NCBI GenBank assembly: GCA_900547345.1
Contig: URGG01000013.1
Location: 1-29,484 of the forward strand
DNA: 29,484 bases
Source of the DNA: an uncultured Collinsella sp.
GTDB taxonomy: Bacteria; Actinomycetota; Coriobacteriia; Coriobacteriales; Coriobacteriaceae
Direction of reading: 5' to 3'
A program made the position numbers and the translations under genes. Positions 7,691-15,136 of the stretch are shown here, one piece after another (positions within the stretch are counted from its first letter, which is position 1; each line of letters begins with the position of its first letter). A model generated the notes under the pieces. It searched no databases and was not told the DNA's origin. It worked only from the letters and a program-made list of their open reading frames with translations.

Positions 7691-8824
7691 CTACAGGAGC
7701 TCGATTTTGCCGTCCTTCACCGTCAACCCCATATTGCCGGAAAGCAGATCGTCCAGGCGCGAGCCCACAAGCTCAAAGCGCCAACCTTCGCGCAGGCGGC
7801 TCTGCTCGGGATGCTCAATGTAGTCGGCCAGGTCATCGCGCGAGGCAATGACCGAGGTCGCAACGCCTGAGCGCTCGGCAACCAGGCGGATAAGCGCATA
7901 CATAAGGTCAGTCACGCTCTCCAGCTCCGGCGAAATCTGACGATGTCCGCGCACCAAGAGCGGCAGGCGATCGTGCGGACAGCTCGCACCGCGCTTGATG
8001 GCCATGAGCGCACCGTCCACGTCGCGCTCCCCCAATTGATCGGTACCGCGAATGCTACGGAACTCCTCAACGCGCACGGGATTGCGCTTAACGAGCGCTA
8101 GCAGCGTGTCGTCGGACATGACCCACTTGCGTGGGATGTTGCGCCGCTCGGCGCGGTCCTCGCGCCAGGCGGCGAGCTCGCGCGCGATACCCAGCTGATG
8201 ACGGCTGCACGAATTGATGCGCTTGACCTTGCGGAACGCCTCGTGGCGATCGGCGCGATAGTGCGACTCGTCAGCCAGCGGGCGCAGCTCGTCGAGCACC
8301 CAGTCCACACGGCCCAGCTCGCGCAGGCGGCTCATCATCTCGGTATAGGCGACGATCAGGTACTTGACGTCATCGATCGCATACTCAATCTGCTTATCGG
8401 TCAGCGGGCGGCGCGACCAGTCGGTCAGTGACTCGGTCTTGGGCAGCGATACGCCGCAGAACGTCTGAACAAGCGCGCCATACGAAATCTGCTGGCGCTC
8501 GCCCAAAAAGGCGGCGGCGACCTGCGTATCGAAAATCGGTCGTGGCAGCACGCCCACGGTATGGAGCATGACCTCCATATCCTGCGAGCACGCGTGGAAG
8601 ACCTTGGTCACGCTCTCGTCGGCCATAAGCTCGGCCAGCGGCGATAGGTCGTCGATTACCAGGGGATCGACCGCGACGCTCTCAGCAGGGGTGGCAATCT
8701 GAACCAAACATAGACGCGGATGGAACGTGCGCTCGCGCAAAAACTCGGTATCGACGGCAATCGCGTCGAACTCACGGGCGCGCTGGCAAAAGTCGAGTAG
8801 AGCCTGATGTGTGGAAATGTACAT
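7691..8824 (-). CDS. rnd: ribonuclease D
   Basis: A 3'-5' exoribonuclease that trims tRNA and other small RNA ends; 377 residues. I take ATG 8824 because the protein then begins MYISTHQALLDFC, like known RNase D. A GTG 36 bases upstream gives a longer frame but has no family similarity in its extension. DEDD exonuclease motifs are visible: AVDTEFLRERTF (D25, E27), HACSQDMEVM, and YAIDDVKYLI with the Tyr/Asp of motif III. An HRDC-like region follows. No clear Shine-Dalgarno precedes either start. It is divergent from the lipid kinase gene. Confidence 0.92.
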   Translation of the reverse strand: MYISTHQALLDFCQRAREFDAIAVDTEFLRERTFHPRLCLVQIATPAESVAVDPLVIDDLSPLAELMADESVTKVFHACSQDMEVMLHTVGVLPRPIFDTQVAAAFLGERQQISYGALVQTFCGVSLPKTESLTDWSRRPLTDKQIEYAIDDVKYLIVAYTEMMSRLRELGRVDWVLDELRPLADESHYRADRHEAFRKVKRINSCSRHQLGIARELAAWREDRAERRNIPRKWVMSDDTLLALVKRNPVRVEEFRSIRGTDQLGERDVDGALMAIKRGASCPHDRLPLLVRGHRQISPELESVTDLMYALIRLVAERSGVATSVIASRDDLADYIEHPEQSRLREGWRFELVGSRLDDLLSGNMGLTVKDGKIELL

Positions 8825-8888
8825 ATCAACCCATCGAATAAGGTTAGGCCCGAAAAACACGGGTAGGATATCGGCATTGCCTTACAAC

Positions 8889-8894
8889 TATACT
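8889..8894 (+). promoter_or_regulatory. possible -10 element for lipid kinase gene
   Basis: TATACT lies about 29 bases upstream of the ATG at 8923, in the 98-base divergent region shared with rnd. No good -35 hexamer is found 16-18 bases upstream, so this is tentative. Confidence 0.3.
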
Positions 8895-8922
8895 CGGTTA
8901 GTCACAGAACGGGAACGTAAGT

Positions 8923-9840
8923 ATGCGCTGCCTTATCATCCACAACCCGGCATCGGGCCCCAGCTCAGATGAAATCTTCGCATTCACGCACGCCCTTGCA
9001 CAGGGCGGCGACGAGGTCGTGATGCGCTTTATCGGCGATGGCATGGAACCCGAGGACGCCGTGGCAGACGTGCGCGAGTTTGACCGCGTGGTCGTTTCGG
9101 GCGGCGACGGCACTGTCTCCAACGTGCTCGACCAGATGCGCGGATGCGGTGTCCCCACGCTCGTCTTCCCCTCCGGTACGGCCTGCCTGTTCTTCAACAA
9201 CATCGGCAATGCCCCCGAGGCGGCGGCGCTCGCCAAGGCCTGCCGTGCCGGTCGCACGGTCAAAGTCGACATGGGCGAGCTCTTTTGGCTCGACGAGAAC
9301 GGCAACGAGAAGCGCCACGGCTTCATCATCATCGCCGGCTCGGGCTTCGACGCCGAGATCATGATGAAGGCCGCCCCCACCAAAAACGACATCGGCGAGA
9401 TCGCTTACTTCCTCTCCGCGCTCGCCACGCCCAATCCCACGGTGGCGCACTTTACGATTGAGCATGACGGCATTGTCGAGGAGCTCGACGGCATCTGCTG
9501 CATGGCCGGCAACACCTCGGTCATCCAAAACGACATCAACCTGTTCCCCGACTGCCGTATGAACGATGGCATGGTCGACATTGCGGTCATCGAACCCGTA
9601 AAAACTGTGCAGCTTCTACCGACTGTGATCACCGCCGCACTCGACCCCGCCGGCAAGGTACTCGGCCGCCCGCAGTTCAAGATCATCCAGACCAAGGAAG
9701 CCAAGATCACCTGCACCCCGTCGCTGGGCATGCAGTTCGATGGCGAGATTATCTCCAGCAATTCGGGCGTCTTTGGAGCCCGCGCGCTTCCGCAATGCCT
9801 CGACCTCATCGTCGACGAATTCTCCCCGCTCGGAAAATAG
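8923..9840 (+). CDS. diacylglycerol/lipid kinase family protein
   Basis: A soluble lipid kinase of the DAGK/YegS/sphingosine kinase family, 305 residues, which would phosphorylate diacylglycerol or a related lipid with ATP. It starts MRCLIIHNPASG, the usual family opening. The nucleotide motif GGDGTVSNVL is at 60-69, followed by FPSGTACLFFNNIG at 82-95. That second motif is normally PxGTxNDxA, so the Asn-Asp is replaced here by Cys-Leu. The C-terminal lid has MNDGMVDIAVIEP and MQFDGEII, matching the family's DGE. Substrate preference cannot be decided. A 30-codon membrane peptide gene follows nine bases after the stop. Confidence 0.88.
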   Translation: MRCLIIHNPASGPSSDEIFAFTHALAQGGDEVVMRFIGDGMEPEDAVADVREFDRVVVSGGDGTVSNVLDQMRGCGVPTLVFPSGTACLFFNNIGNAPEAAALAKACRAGRTVKVDMGELFWLDENGNEKRHGFIIIAGSGFDAEIMMKAAPTKNDIGEIAYFLSALATPNPTVAHFTIEHDGIVEELDGICCMAGNTSVIQNDINLFPDCRMNDGMVDIAVIEPVKTVQLLPTVITAALDPAGKVLGRPQFKIIQTKEAKITCTPSLGMQFDGEIISSNSGVFGARALPQCLDLIVDEFSPLGK

Positions 9841-9849
9841 GAGGACCCT

Positions 9850-9942
9850 ATGAACGACAATCCCCTGCTCGGCTTTATCATCATCGTTTTGGCCATGCTC
9901 GTCGGCTATGCGATCAACGTGATCCACCGCCGGAAGAAGTAA
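9850..9942 (+). CDS. 30-residue single-pass membrane peptide
   Basis: A small ORF too short for ordinary gene calling: ATG 9850 to TAA 9942, 30 codons. AGGAGG lies five bases upstream, one of the best Shine-Dalgarno sites in the window. The product is a short polar start (MNDNP), a continuous hydrophobic helix of about 19 residues (LLGFIIIVLAMLVGYAINV), then IHRRKK, consistent with an N-out, positive-inside single pass. It begins nine bases after the lipid kinase stop and is followed by a strong terminator, so the two genes form a bicistron. The function is not recognised; a partner of the lipid kinase is a reasonable guess only. Confidence 0.75.
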   Translation: MNDNPLLGFIIIVLAMLVGYAINVIHRRKK

Positions 9943-9978
9943 TTCCACATTGGTATGATATTCATCCAATTATCGTCT

Positions 9979-10024
9979 CCCCTGCTGTTTATGCATTTGC
10001 CAAACAGCGGGGGATTTTCTTTGC
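9979..10024 (+). terminator. strong intrinsic terminator after lipid kinase operon
   Basis: CCCCTGCTGTTT pairs with AAACAGCGGGGG in a 12-bp stem with one G-U pair and an 11-base loop, then ATTTTCTTT. It ends the lipid kinase/small peptide transcript. Confidence 0.9.
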
Positions 10025-10074
10025 GCCCCGTGCAAGGCGCTTTATTCAGGTAATGTAATTGCAGGACGTCTTTA

Positions 10075-10248
10075 TTAAAGTAAAGCTACAAACCGAGTAT
10101 AATTAACCACTCATCGCATATTTCATTACGCTTATCGAGTAAGTTTCTTTCATAGATGAATATTGTTTCCAGTTCGTTACGCTAATGGGGTGTCTTTATT
10201 GGCTGAAGCTCTCTGGCAACGGAGAGCTTTCGCACGCTGGGAGGGAAA
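10075..10248 (+). promoter_or_regulatory. promoter and structured leader of C69 dipeptidase gene
   Basis: This fills the gene-free stretch between the terminator near 10020 and the dipeptidase start. A consensus -10 TATAAT is at 10098-10103, with a poor TTAAAG 17 bases upstream as -35. The leader is about 140 bases long, unusually long for one gene. Near its end AAGCTCTC (10206-10213) and GAGAGCTT (10222-10229) form an 8-bp hairpin with loop TGGCAACG. The Shine-Dalgarno GGGAGGG follows at 10239-10245. I cannot match the leader to a known riboswitch class. Confidence 0.5.
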
Positions 10249-12198
10249 ATGAGGAAAACTCACCCCGTCAACGCGCTCAAAAAGCTTGGCATAGGCCTCG
10301 CCTTTGGAGCTGCAACCATCATGTCCATGCCGACGTCTGCGCTCGCCTGCACGCAGATCTACATGGGCGGCAAGCTCACGGCGGACGGCAACACGTACTA
10401 CGGCCGCGCCGAGGACTTTGGCAAGCGCTATCTTAAGCACTACGGCATCGAACCTGCCCACGAACCTGGCTTTAAGTACAGCTCGATTGAATCTGCTTTT
10501 GAATACACTTCGAACAAGCCTACCTATCGCTACAGCTATGTACGCGACCACCCCTCCAACTGGATGGGTCGCACCGACGCCTACTCCGAGGCCGGCATCA
10601 ACGAGAAGGGCGTCTCCTGCTCCGCCACGCTAAGCACCTCCTATAACGAGGAGGCCGCTGCAGCAGACCCCATCGATGAGGAAGTGGGTCTGGGCGAGTA
10701 CAGTTACGGCAGCATCATCCTGGGCGAGAGCGCCACGGCCCGCGAGGGCGTCGAGCTCCTCGGCAGCCTGATCGATGATCAAGGCGTCTGCACCAACGAC
10801 CAGATCATCATCGCCGACAACAACGAAACCTGGCTGTTCGCCACACTTTCCGCCCATCAGTGGATCGCCATGAAGCTCGCTGACGACGTCGCGTCGCTCA
10901 ACCCTAATATCGGGAGCCTCAACTACGATGTCGACCTCAATGACACCGAGAATTGCCTCCACTCTGAAAAGATCCAATCCATGCCCGAAGAAAAGGGTTT
11001 CGCCAAATACTCCGCTGACGGCAAATTCGATGTCGCCCAAACGTATGGCGAAAGCCTCGCCGATTCCGGCGTAAACCAGTGGTCCCGCTATGTGCAAGGC
11101 CGCGATTATTTTGGTAGTCAGCTGACCGAAGGCACAGATTACGACATTATCACAGTAAAGAAGGATGGAAAACCTGACCAAAAGGGAGCCATGGTCAGCG
11201 AAATCCAGCCCCTGTTCTTCAGGCCTGGCAAGTCTGGCTGGAGCACCTTTGAGCTGATTCGTGCCTTTGGCAACCGCGGCGAGAACGTCCCTGGCCTCAA
11301 CGCGAACACTGATGGTGTTTATTGCATCGGCAGCGAGCGCAACACCGAGATCAACCTCTTCCAGATTCGTCGCGGGTATGACCCCGAAGTCGCTACCATC
11401 CAGTGGGAAATGCTCTCCCGCGCCGCGTACTCCGTCGCCATCCCGTTGTACTCCGCTCTGATAACTGAGGTCAGCCCGTACTTCAGCGATCAGACCGTCT
11501 CCTTCGATCACTGCAAACAGACTGACGTCGTGTACAACGAGGAGCCCGAGAACTCAATCAACTACGTCCTCATGGACATCAGCTCGCTCTGCTTTGAGAA
11601 CCCTGACACCCTTGGTATCAGCGTCCGTGCCTACCTCGATGCGCTCCAGAACGAGCTCATCGAGCAGAACAAGGAAGTTGACGCCGCCATGCTAGCCGAG
11701 ACGACCACCGAGGGCCGCACTGCCCTGGCCAACAAGGCCGGCAAGGCTGCTACCGAGAACACCTACGTCAAGTGCAAGGCCTTGCTCCAGGAGATGCGCG
11801 CCTATCTGAAGGCTGAGAACTTCGACCAGCCCTTCACCCCGAGCGACCTGAACACCGAGACCAACGGCCTCAAGGTGTCCATCACCTACGCCAAGGACGC
11901 TCTTGCCACCGACCCGGTAACCCCAGATCAGCCTGGCACTCCCGAGCAGCCTGGTACTCCTGAGCAGCCCGGTACCCCCGAGCAGCCCGCTAAGCCCGAG
12001 CAGCCCACCACCAAGCCCGAGAAGCCTGGCAAGTCGGACACCACGACCACGGTAACCACCAACAAGACGAACACCAAGGGCGGCCTGCCCACCACCGGTG
12101 ATCGTTTTGATGGCCGCGTGGTGGCTGCATTCGCCATCGCTGGCGTTGCCGTCATCTCCGCGGGCGGTTACTTCCTCTACCGTCGCAATAAGGAGTAA
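10249..12198 (+). CDS. secreted, sortase-anchored C69 family dipeptidase
   Basis: An extracellular dipeptidase of the C69/PepD (Ntn-hydrolase) family, 649 residues. The signal peptide covers about residues 1-33 and ends SALA, exposing Cys34 (ACTQIYMG). In this family the cysteine becomes the N-terminal nucleophile. TADGNTYYGRAEDF follows, as in other members, and GSIILGE and ADNNETWLFA are also typical. Residues 559-588 are five copies of a PEQPGT-like hexapeptide, a wall-spanning linker. The C-terminus has LPTTG at 613-617, a hydrophobic helix and YRRNKE, a complete sortase signal. The enzyme would be covalently wall-attached and digest peptides outside the cell. No sortase gene is in the window. 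Confidence 0.92.
   Translation: MRKTHPVNALKKLGIGLAFGAATIMSMPTSALACTQIYMGGKLTADGNTYYGRAEDFGKRYLKHYGIEPAHEPGFKYSSIESAFEYTSNKPTYRYSYVRDHPSNWMGRTDAYSEAGINEKGVSCSATLSTSYNEEAAAADPIDEEVGLGEYSYGSIILGESATAREGVELLGSLIDDQGVCTNDQIIIADNNETWLFATLSAHQWIAMKLADDVASLNPNIGSLNYDVDLNDTENCLHSEKIQSMPEEKGFAKYSADGKFDVAQTYGESLADSGVNQWSRYVQGRDYFGSQLTEGTDYDIITVKKDGKPDQKGAMVSEIQPLFFRPGKSGWSTFELIRAFGNRGENVPGLNANTDGVYCIGSERNTEINLFQIRRGYDPEVATIQWEMLSRAAYSVAIPLYSALITEVSPYFSDQTVSFDHCKQTDVVYNEEPENSINYVLMDISSLCFENPDTLGISVRAYLDALQNELIEQNKEVDAAMLAETTTEGRTALANKAGKAATENTYVKCKALLQEMRAYLKAENFDQPFTPSDLNTETNGLKVSITYAKDALATDPVTPDQPGTPEQPGTPEQPGTPEQPAKPEQPTTKPEKPGKSDTTTTVTTNKTNTKGGLPTTGDRFDGRVVAAFAIAGVAVISAGGYFLYRRNKE
11923..12012 (+). 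repeat. five 18-bp tandem repeats (PEQPGT linker)
   Basis: Five in-frame 18-base units encode PDQPGT, PEQPGT, PEQPGT, PEQPAK and PEQPTT within the dipeptidase. Units differ mostly at third positions. Such Pro/Glu-rich linkers are usual before an LPxTG anchor, and copy number may vary between strains. Confidence 0.9.
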
Positions 12199-12205
12199 CG
12201 TCTTA

Positions 12206-12257
12206 GCTGAGCGGGCAAGGCAGCAATGGCAGCCTCGCCCGCTCAGCCCGCTCTTTT
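12206..12257 (+). terminator. intrinsic terminator after C69 dipeptidase
   Basis: GCTGAGCGGGC (12206-12216) pairs perfectly with GCCCGCTCAGC (12237-12247), with a smaller AGGC/GCCT stem inside the loop. CTCTTTT follows at 12251-12257. It separates the dipeptidase from the Trp-controlled transporter operon. Confidence 0.8.
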
Positions 12258-12277
12258 GACCGACGGGAAACCCGCCT

Positions 12278-12327
12278 GGAATCTTTTCAAAAAAGATTTC
12301 CCCGCACACACTTCGCTGTGCTATAGT
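12278..12327 (+). promoter_or_regulatory. promoter region of Trp-ECF operon with inverted repeat
   Basis: TATAGT at 12322-12327 is a probable -10, about 60 bases before the leader peptide start. The -35 area is covered by an imperfect palindrome, GGAATCTTTT (12278-12287) against AAAAGATTTCC (12291-12301), which could be an operator. A second short dyad, GCACA/TGTGC, abuts the -10. No standard -35 hexamer is seen. Confidence 0.4.
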
Positions 12328-12385
12328 GCAGCGCAACAGTAACTAGGTGCGACCGCGCCACGGCATCACGAAAGGAGCCACCGAC

Positions 12386-12454
12386 ATGAAGAACACGATG
12401 AAGTCTCTCAACAACTGGTGGTGGCGTGATGCGAATACGATCGGTCGACAGTGA
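12386..12454 (+). CDS. trpL: tryptophan leader peptide of attenuator
   Basis: A 22-codon ORF, ATG 12386 to TGA 12454, with AAAGGAG at 12371-12377. It contains three consecutive Trp codons at 12416-12424 within NNWWWR. Trp triplets in a short leader are the hallmark of ribosome-mediated attenuation, and the arrangement resembles actinobacterial trp leader peptides. Here it precedes an ECF transporter operon, not biosynthetic genes. A ribosome stalled at the Trp codons would leave 12442-12448 unpaired, whereas one reaching the stop would cover it; this fits the alternative pairings described for the terminator. The product itself presumably has no other function. Confidence 0.88.
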   Translation: MKNTMKSLNNWWWRDANTIGRQ

Positions 12455-12523
12455 GTCCCTCACGCCTGTTTTTGCGCTCTAGGTGATTGGAAGGCCTCCG
12501 GTTTCGACCGGGGGCCTTTTTCT
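12423..12523 (+). promoter_or_regulatory. tryptophan attenuator: alternative hairpins and terminator
   Basis: The terminator stem is 12491-12502 with 12507-12518: 12 bp with one G-U pair, a TTCG tetraloop, then TTTCT. Upstream, CGGTCGA (12442-12448, final codons of the leader peptide) is exactly complementary to TCGACCG (12504-12510), which spans the terminator loop and 3' arm, so the two pairings exclude each other. A third pairing joins GGCGTGA (12423-12429, overlapping the last Trp codon) to TCACGCC (12460-12466). GCATCACG (12363-12370) can also pair with CGTGATGC (12425-12432). Predicted logic: Trp shortage stalls the ribosome, the antiterminator forms and the transporter is expressed. 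Confidence 0.8.
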
Positions 12524-12598
12524 ATCTCGAGCCCGATCGCATTCGCATCACGCGCCCCCGCTTTTCTCTTGCACCCCCCCTCCGAAAGGATTTTCACC

Positions 12599-13171
12599 AT
12601 GTCTCAGAACACCACCGCCACCCAGCCCCGCACCGTCCAGACCGCCGACCGTGGCAAACTCGATGTCCGCGCCCTCGTCCTGCTTGCCATCCTACTCGCC
12701 GCCGGCTTCATCCTCAACTTCACCGTCGGCAAGGCCATCTCGGGCATCTCGGGCGGCATGATCAGCCCCGAGTTCATCATCTCGGCCTTCTGCCTCACCA
12801 TCCTGGTCGTTCGTCCCAACATCGGCCAGGCGCTCGCCATTGGCCTCATCTCGGCTGCCGTGATCCAGATCACCACCACTTCGCCGTTCGTCGATTTTGC
12901 CGCCGAGGGCATCGCCGCCATGCTCATGGCCGGCATCGTCAACGCCGCCGGCAAGAACGGTCAGGTCAAGCCCGCCATCGCTGTTGTCGCAACCTTCCTG
13001 ACCACCTTTGTCTCCGGCGTCATCTTCATGGTCATCAAGATGGCCATGCTCGGCGTGGTCGGCGAGCTCGCCGCCGCCATGTTGCCCGTCGTCGCCATGA
13101 CCGCCGTCTTTAACGCCATTCTGGTCGGCGCCCTCTACCTGCCCATCCAGAAGGCCCTGAAGCTCAACTAA
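12599..13171 (+). CDS. ECF transporter S component, TrpP-like (tryptophan)
   Basis: The substrate-binding membrane subunit of an energy-coupling-factor importer, 190 residues. ATG 12599 follows GAAAGGA by eight bases; an in-frame ATG 30 bases earlier lacks a site. After a polar N-terminus (about 25 residues) come five or six hydrophobic segments. The spacing resembles Bacillus TrpP: a PEF/RPN loop, then ALAIGLISAAVIQITTTSP, and a final LP...FNAI...LPIQKAL helix. The tryptophan assignment rests on this resemblance, from memory, and on the Trp leader peptide and attenuator directly upstream. The ATPase and EcfT genes lie downstream on the same strand after a 213-base palindrome-rich gap. Confidence 0.78.
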   Translation: MSQNTTATQPRTVQTADRGKLDVRALVLLAILLAAGFILNFTVGKAISGISGGMISPEFIISAFCLTILVVRPNIGQALAIGLISAAVIQITTTSPFVDFAAEGIAAMLMAGIVNAAGKNGQVKPAIAVVATFLTTFVSGVIFMVIKMAMLGVVGELAAAMLPVVAMTAVFNAILVGALYLPIQKALKLN

Positions 13172-13177
13172 CCCGCT

Positions 13178-13278
13178 CGGCTTTACGAGCCACCCCATCT
13201 TGGCGTTCATTCGACGCTCGCGTACCCAAGTACGCTTCGCTCCTCTTTCGCGCCAACCTGGGGCCCCTCGTAAAGCCG
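13178..13278. repeat. 101-bp imperfect palindrome (MITE-like)
   Basis: The ends, CGGCTTTACGAG (13178-13189) and CTCGTAAAGCCG (13267-13278), are 12-bp perfect inverted repeats. Further in, CCCCA/TGGGG and TTGGCG/CGCCAA pair, and the centre holds GCGTAC-CCAA-GTACGC. Together they make one long interrupted hairpin with no coding capacity, resembling a miniature inverted-repeat element inserted within the transporter operon. Whether other genomic copies exist cannot be seen here. Confidence 0.65.
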
Positions 13279-13297
13279 TCTCCGTGCTTCACCACCA

Positions 13298-13366
13298 AAG
13301 ACCGTCCCAAACAACGAGCTTTTTTGGGACGGTCTTAAACAACTGGTCATTTAAGACTGTCCCCAA
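13298..13366. repeat. REP-like palindromic repeat with extra half-site
   Basis: AAGACCGTCCCAA (13298-13310) and TTGGGACGGTCTT (13324-13336) form a 13-bp perfect stem. A third, slightly diverged arm, AAGACTGTCCCCAA, is at 13353-13366. The GGGAC(A/G)GTCTT core resembles REP elements mobilised by Y1 (RAYT) transposases in other bacteria; that is from memory. No transposase is in the window. The element sits just before the ATPase Shine-Dalgarno and may affect its expression. Confidence 0.6.
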
Positions 13367-13384
13367 TGACTATGAAAGGTATCC

Positions 13385-15136
13385 ATGGAAACGATCATCA
13401 ACGTCGACGATGTCTCGTTCTCCTATGGCACGCAGACCGAGCAGGCGCTCAGCCACATCTCGCTCAGCGTGAACAAGGGAGATTTCATCGGCATCATCGG
13501 GCCCTCGGGCGCCGGCAAGTCCACGCTTGCCGCCTGCCTGTCGGGTGCCGTGCCCCACCACTACACCGGCACGTTCTTTGGGTCCGTCATGGTTGACGGC
13601 CACGACACCTGCGAGGTCTCGCTGACCGACGTGTCGCAAATCGTCGGCAGTGTGCTGCAGGATATCGACACGCAGATGGTCGCTTCGGTCGTCGAGGACG
13701 AGATGCTCTTTGGCCTCGAGAACTTTGGCGTTCCCCACGACCAGATCGAGCAGCGCGTGAGCGAAACGCTCGAGACCGTCGGCATCAGCGACCTGCGCGA
13801 CCGCGAGATCGCCACGCTCTCGGGCGGACAGAAGCAAAAGGTAGCCATCGCCGCCATCCTCGCCATGCGCCCGCACGTCTTGGTTCTCGACGAGCCCACC
13901 GCGGCACTCGACCCCGCCAGCTCCACGTTGGTCTTCGAGACGCTGCGTGAGGCAAACCGCGCACTTGGAATCACCATCGTCGTCGTTGAGCAAAAGGTCT
14001 CCCTGCTCTCGGAGTACTGCAACCGCGTGCTCGTGCTCAACCATGGCGAAATCGCGCTGCAGGGCGAGCCACACGAGGTCTTCGCGCATACCGACGAGCT
14101 CCGTGCCATCGGCGTCGACTGCCCTCGCGTCACGCGTATCTTCAATAGCCTCGAGGCCGATGGCCTGGTAAGCGGCACCCCCTGCTTGGATGTCGATGAG
14201 GCTGAGCGCCTGATTTCGGGCATCGTCGACCCCGCACACGCGGCCATCGAAGCCCAGGCGCCCACCGGTTCCCCGCATGCACCGTCGTTGCGTCCTCATG
14301 CCAAGGACGCCGAACCCGTACTCACCTTCGACCATGTTGAGTTTGCCTATCCCAATGGCGGCGCCGCCGTACACGACCTTAGCCTGACGCTCTATCCTGG
14401 CGAGCTCGTGGGCATCGTCGGCCAAAACGGCGCCGGCAAGACCACGCTCACCAAACTGCTCACAGGCCTGCTTAAGCCCGCCTCGGGCAGCGTGCGCGTC
14501 ACGGGACTGGATACCGCAGCCGTTCCCACGAGCCGCATCGCTCGCGAGGTCGCGACCCTTTTCCAAAACCCCGACCGCCAGATCTGCAAGGACACCGTGC
14601 TCGACGAGGTCGCCTTTGGCTTGGAGCTTGGCGGCATGGACCGTGCCGAGGCTCTGCGTCGCGCCCAGCTCGTCATCGACCGCTTTGGCTTGCCGGCCGA
14701 CGAGGCGCCCTTCTCGCTCTCGCGCGGTCAGCGACAAATGGTGGCGCTTGCCTCCGTCGTAGTGGTTGAGCCCAAGATCGTCGTACTCGACGAGCCCACG
14801 AGCGGCCTTGATTACCGCGAGTGCATGACCGTCATGGAAACGGTGCGCACCATGGCCGAGCGCGGTTGCGCCGTTATCATGGTCTGCCACGATATGGAAG
14901 TCGTCTCGGATTTTGCCGAGCGCATTGTGGTAATGGCCGACGGTCGCATCCTCGACCGCGGCCGCACGCACGAGCTATTCTCGAACATCGATCTCATGCG
15001 GCGTGCCTACGTGGAGCCTCCCCAGGTTATTGAACTCTCGCGCCGTCTGGCATCTTCCGTCTCTCCCGCTTTTGCGCAGGTGAGCGAGGTCACCGATGTC
15101 GTTCGAATTACCAAGGAGATGGTCCACCGTGGTTAA
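13385..15136 (+). CDS. fused ECF transporter ATPase (EcfA1-EcfA2)
   Basis: Two ABC ATPase domains of an ECF energy-coupling module joined in one chain of 583 residues; most ECF systems encode them separately. Domain 1 has Walker A GPSGAGKST (39-47), the signature LSGGQKQK and Walker B VLVLDEPTAALD. Domain 2 has Walker A GQNGAGKTT (346-354), the signature LSRGQRQM and Walker B IVVLDEPTSGLD. A linker of about 40 residues separates them. ATG 13385 follows AAAGG. The EcfT gene overlaps its stop by eight bases. With the TrpP-like S gene upstream this would power tryptophan uptake, but the module might also serve other S components. Confidence 0.93.
   Translation: METIINVDDVSFSYGTQTEQALSHISLSVNKGDFIGIIGPSGAGKSTLAACLSGAVPHHYTGTFFGSVMVDGHDTCEVSLTDVSQIVGSVLQDIDTQMVASVVEDEMLFGLENFGVPHDQIEQRVSETLETVGISDLRDREIATLSGGQKQKVAIAAILAMRPHVLVLDEPTAALDPASSTLVFETLREANRALGITIVVVEQKVSLLSEYCNRVLVLNHGEIALQGEPHEVFAHTDELRAIGVDCPRVTRIFNSLEADGLVSGTPCLDVDEAERLISGIVDPAHAAIEAQAPTGSPHAPSLRPHAKDAEPVLTFDHVEFAYPNGGAAVHDLSLTLYPGELVGIVGQNGAGKTTLTKLLTGLLKPASGSVRVTGLDTAAVPTSRIAREVATLFQNPDRQICKDTVLDEVAFGLELGGMDRAEALRRAQLVIDRFGLPADEAPFSLSRGQRQMVALASVVVVEPKIVVLDEPTSGLDYRECMTVMETVRTMAERGCAVIMVCHDMEVVSDFAERIVVMADGRILDRGRTHELFSNIDLMRRAYVEPPQVIELSRRLASSVSPAFAQVSEVTDVVRITKEMVHRG

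Noticed and set aside
10128..10230. Possible SAM-I riboswitch (CTTATCGAG start and GGCAAC loop)
   Set aside because: The central GGGA and GATGAA segments and the second core stem are missing, so the resemblance is only two short words.
11923..12012. CRISPR-like short repeats
   Set aside because: The repeats are contiguous, in frame and encode a Pro-rich linker, with no spacers.
13370..14971. 533-residue minus-strand reading frame
   Set aside because: It lies antisense to the fused ECF ATPase, which has all Walker and signature motifs; the frame is open only because of high GC.
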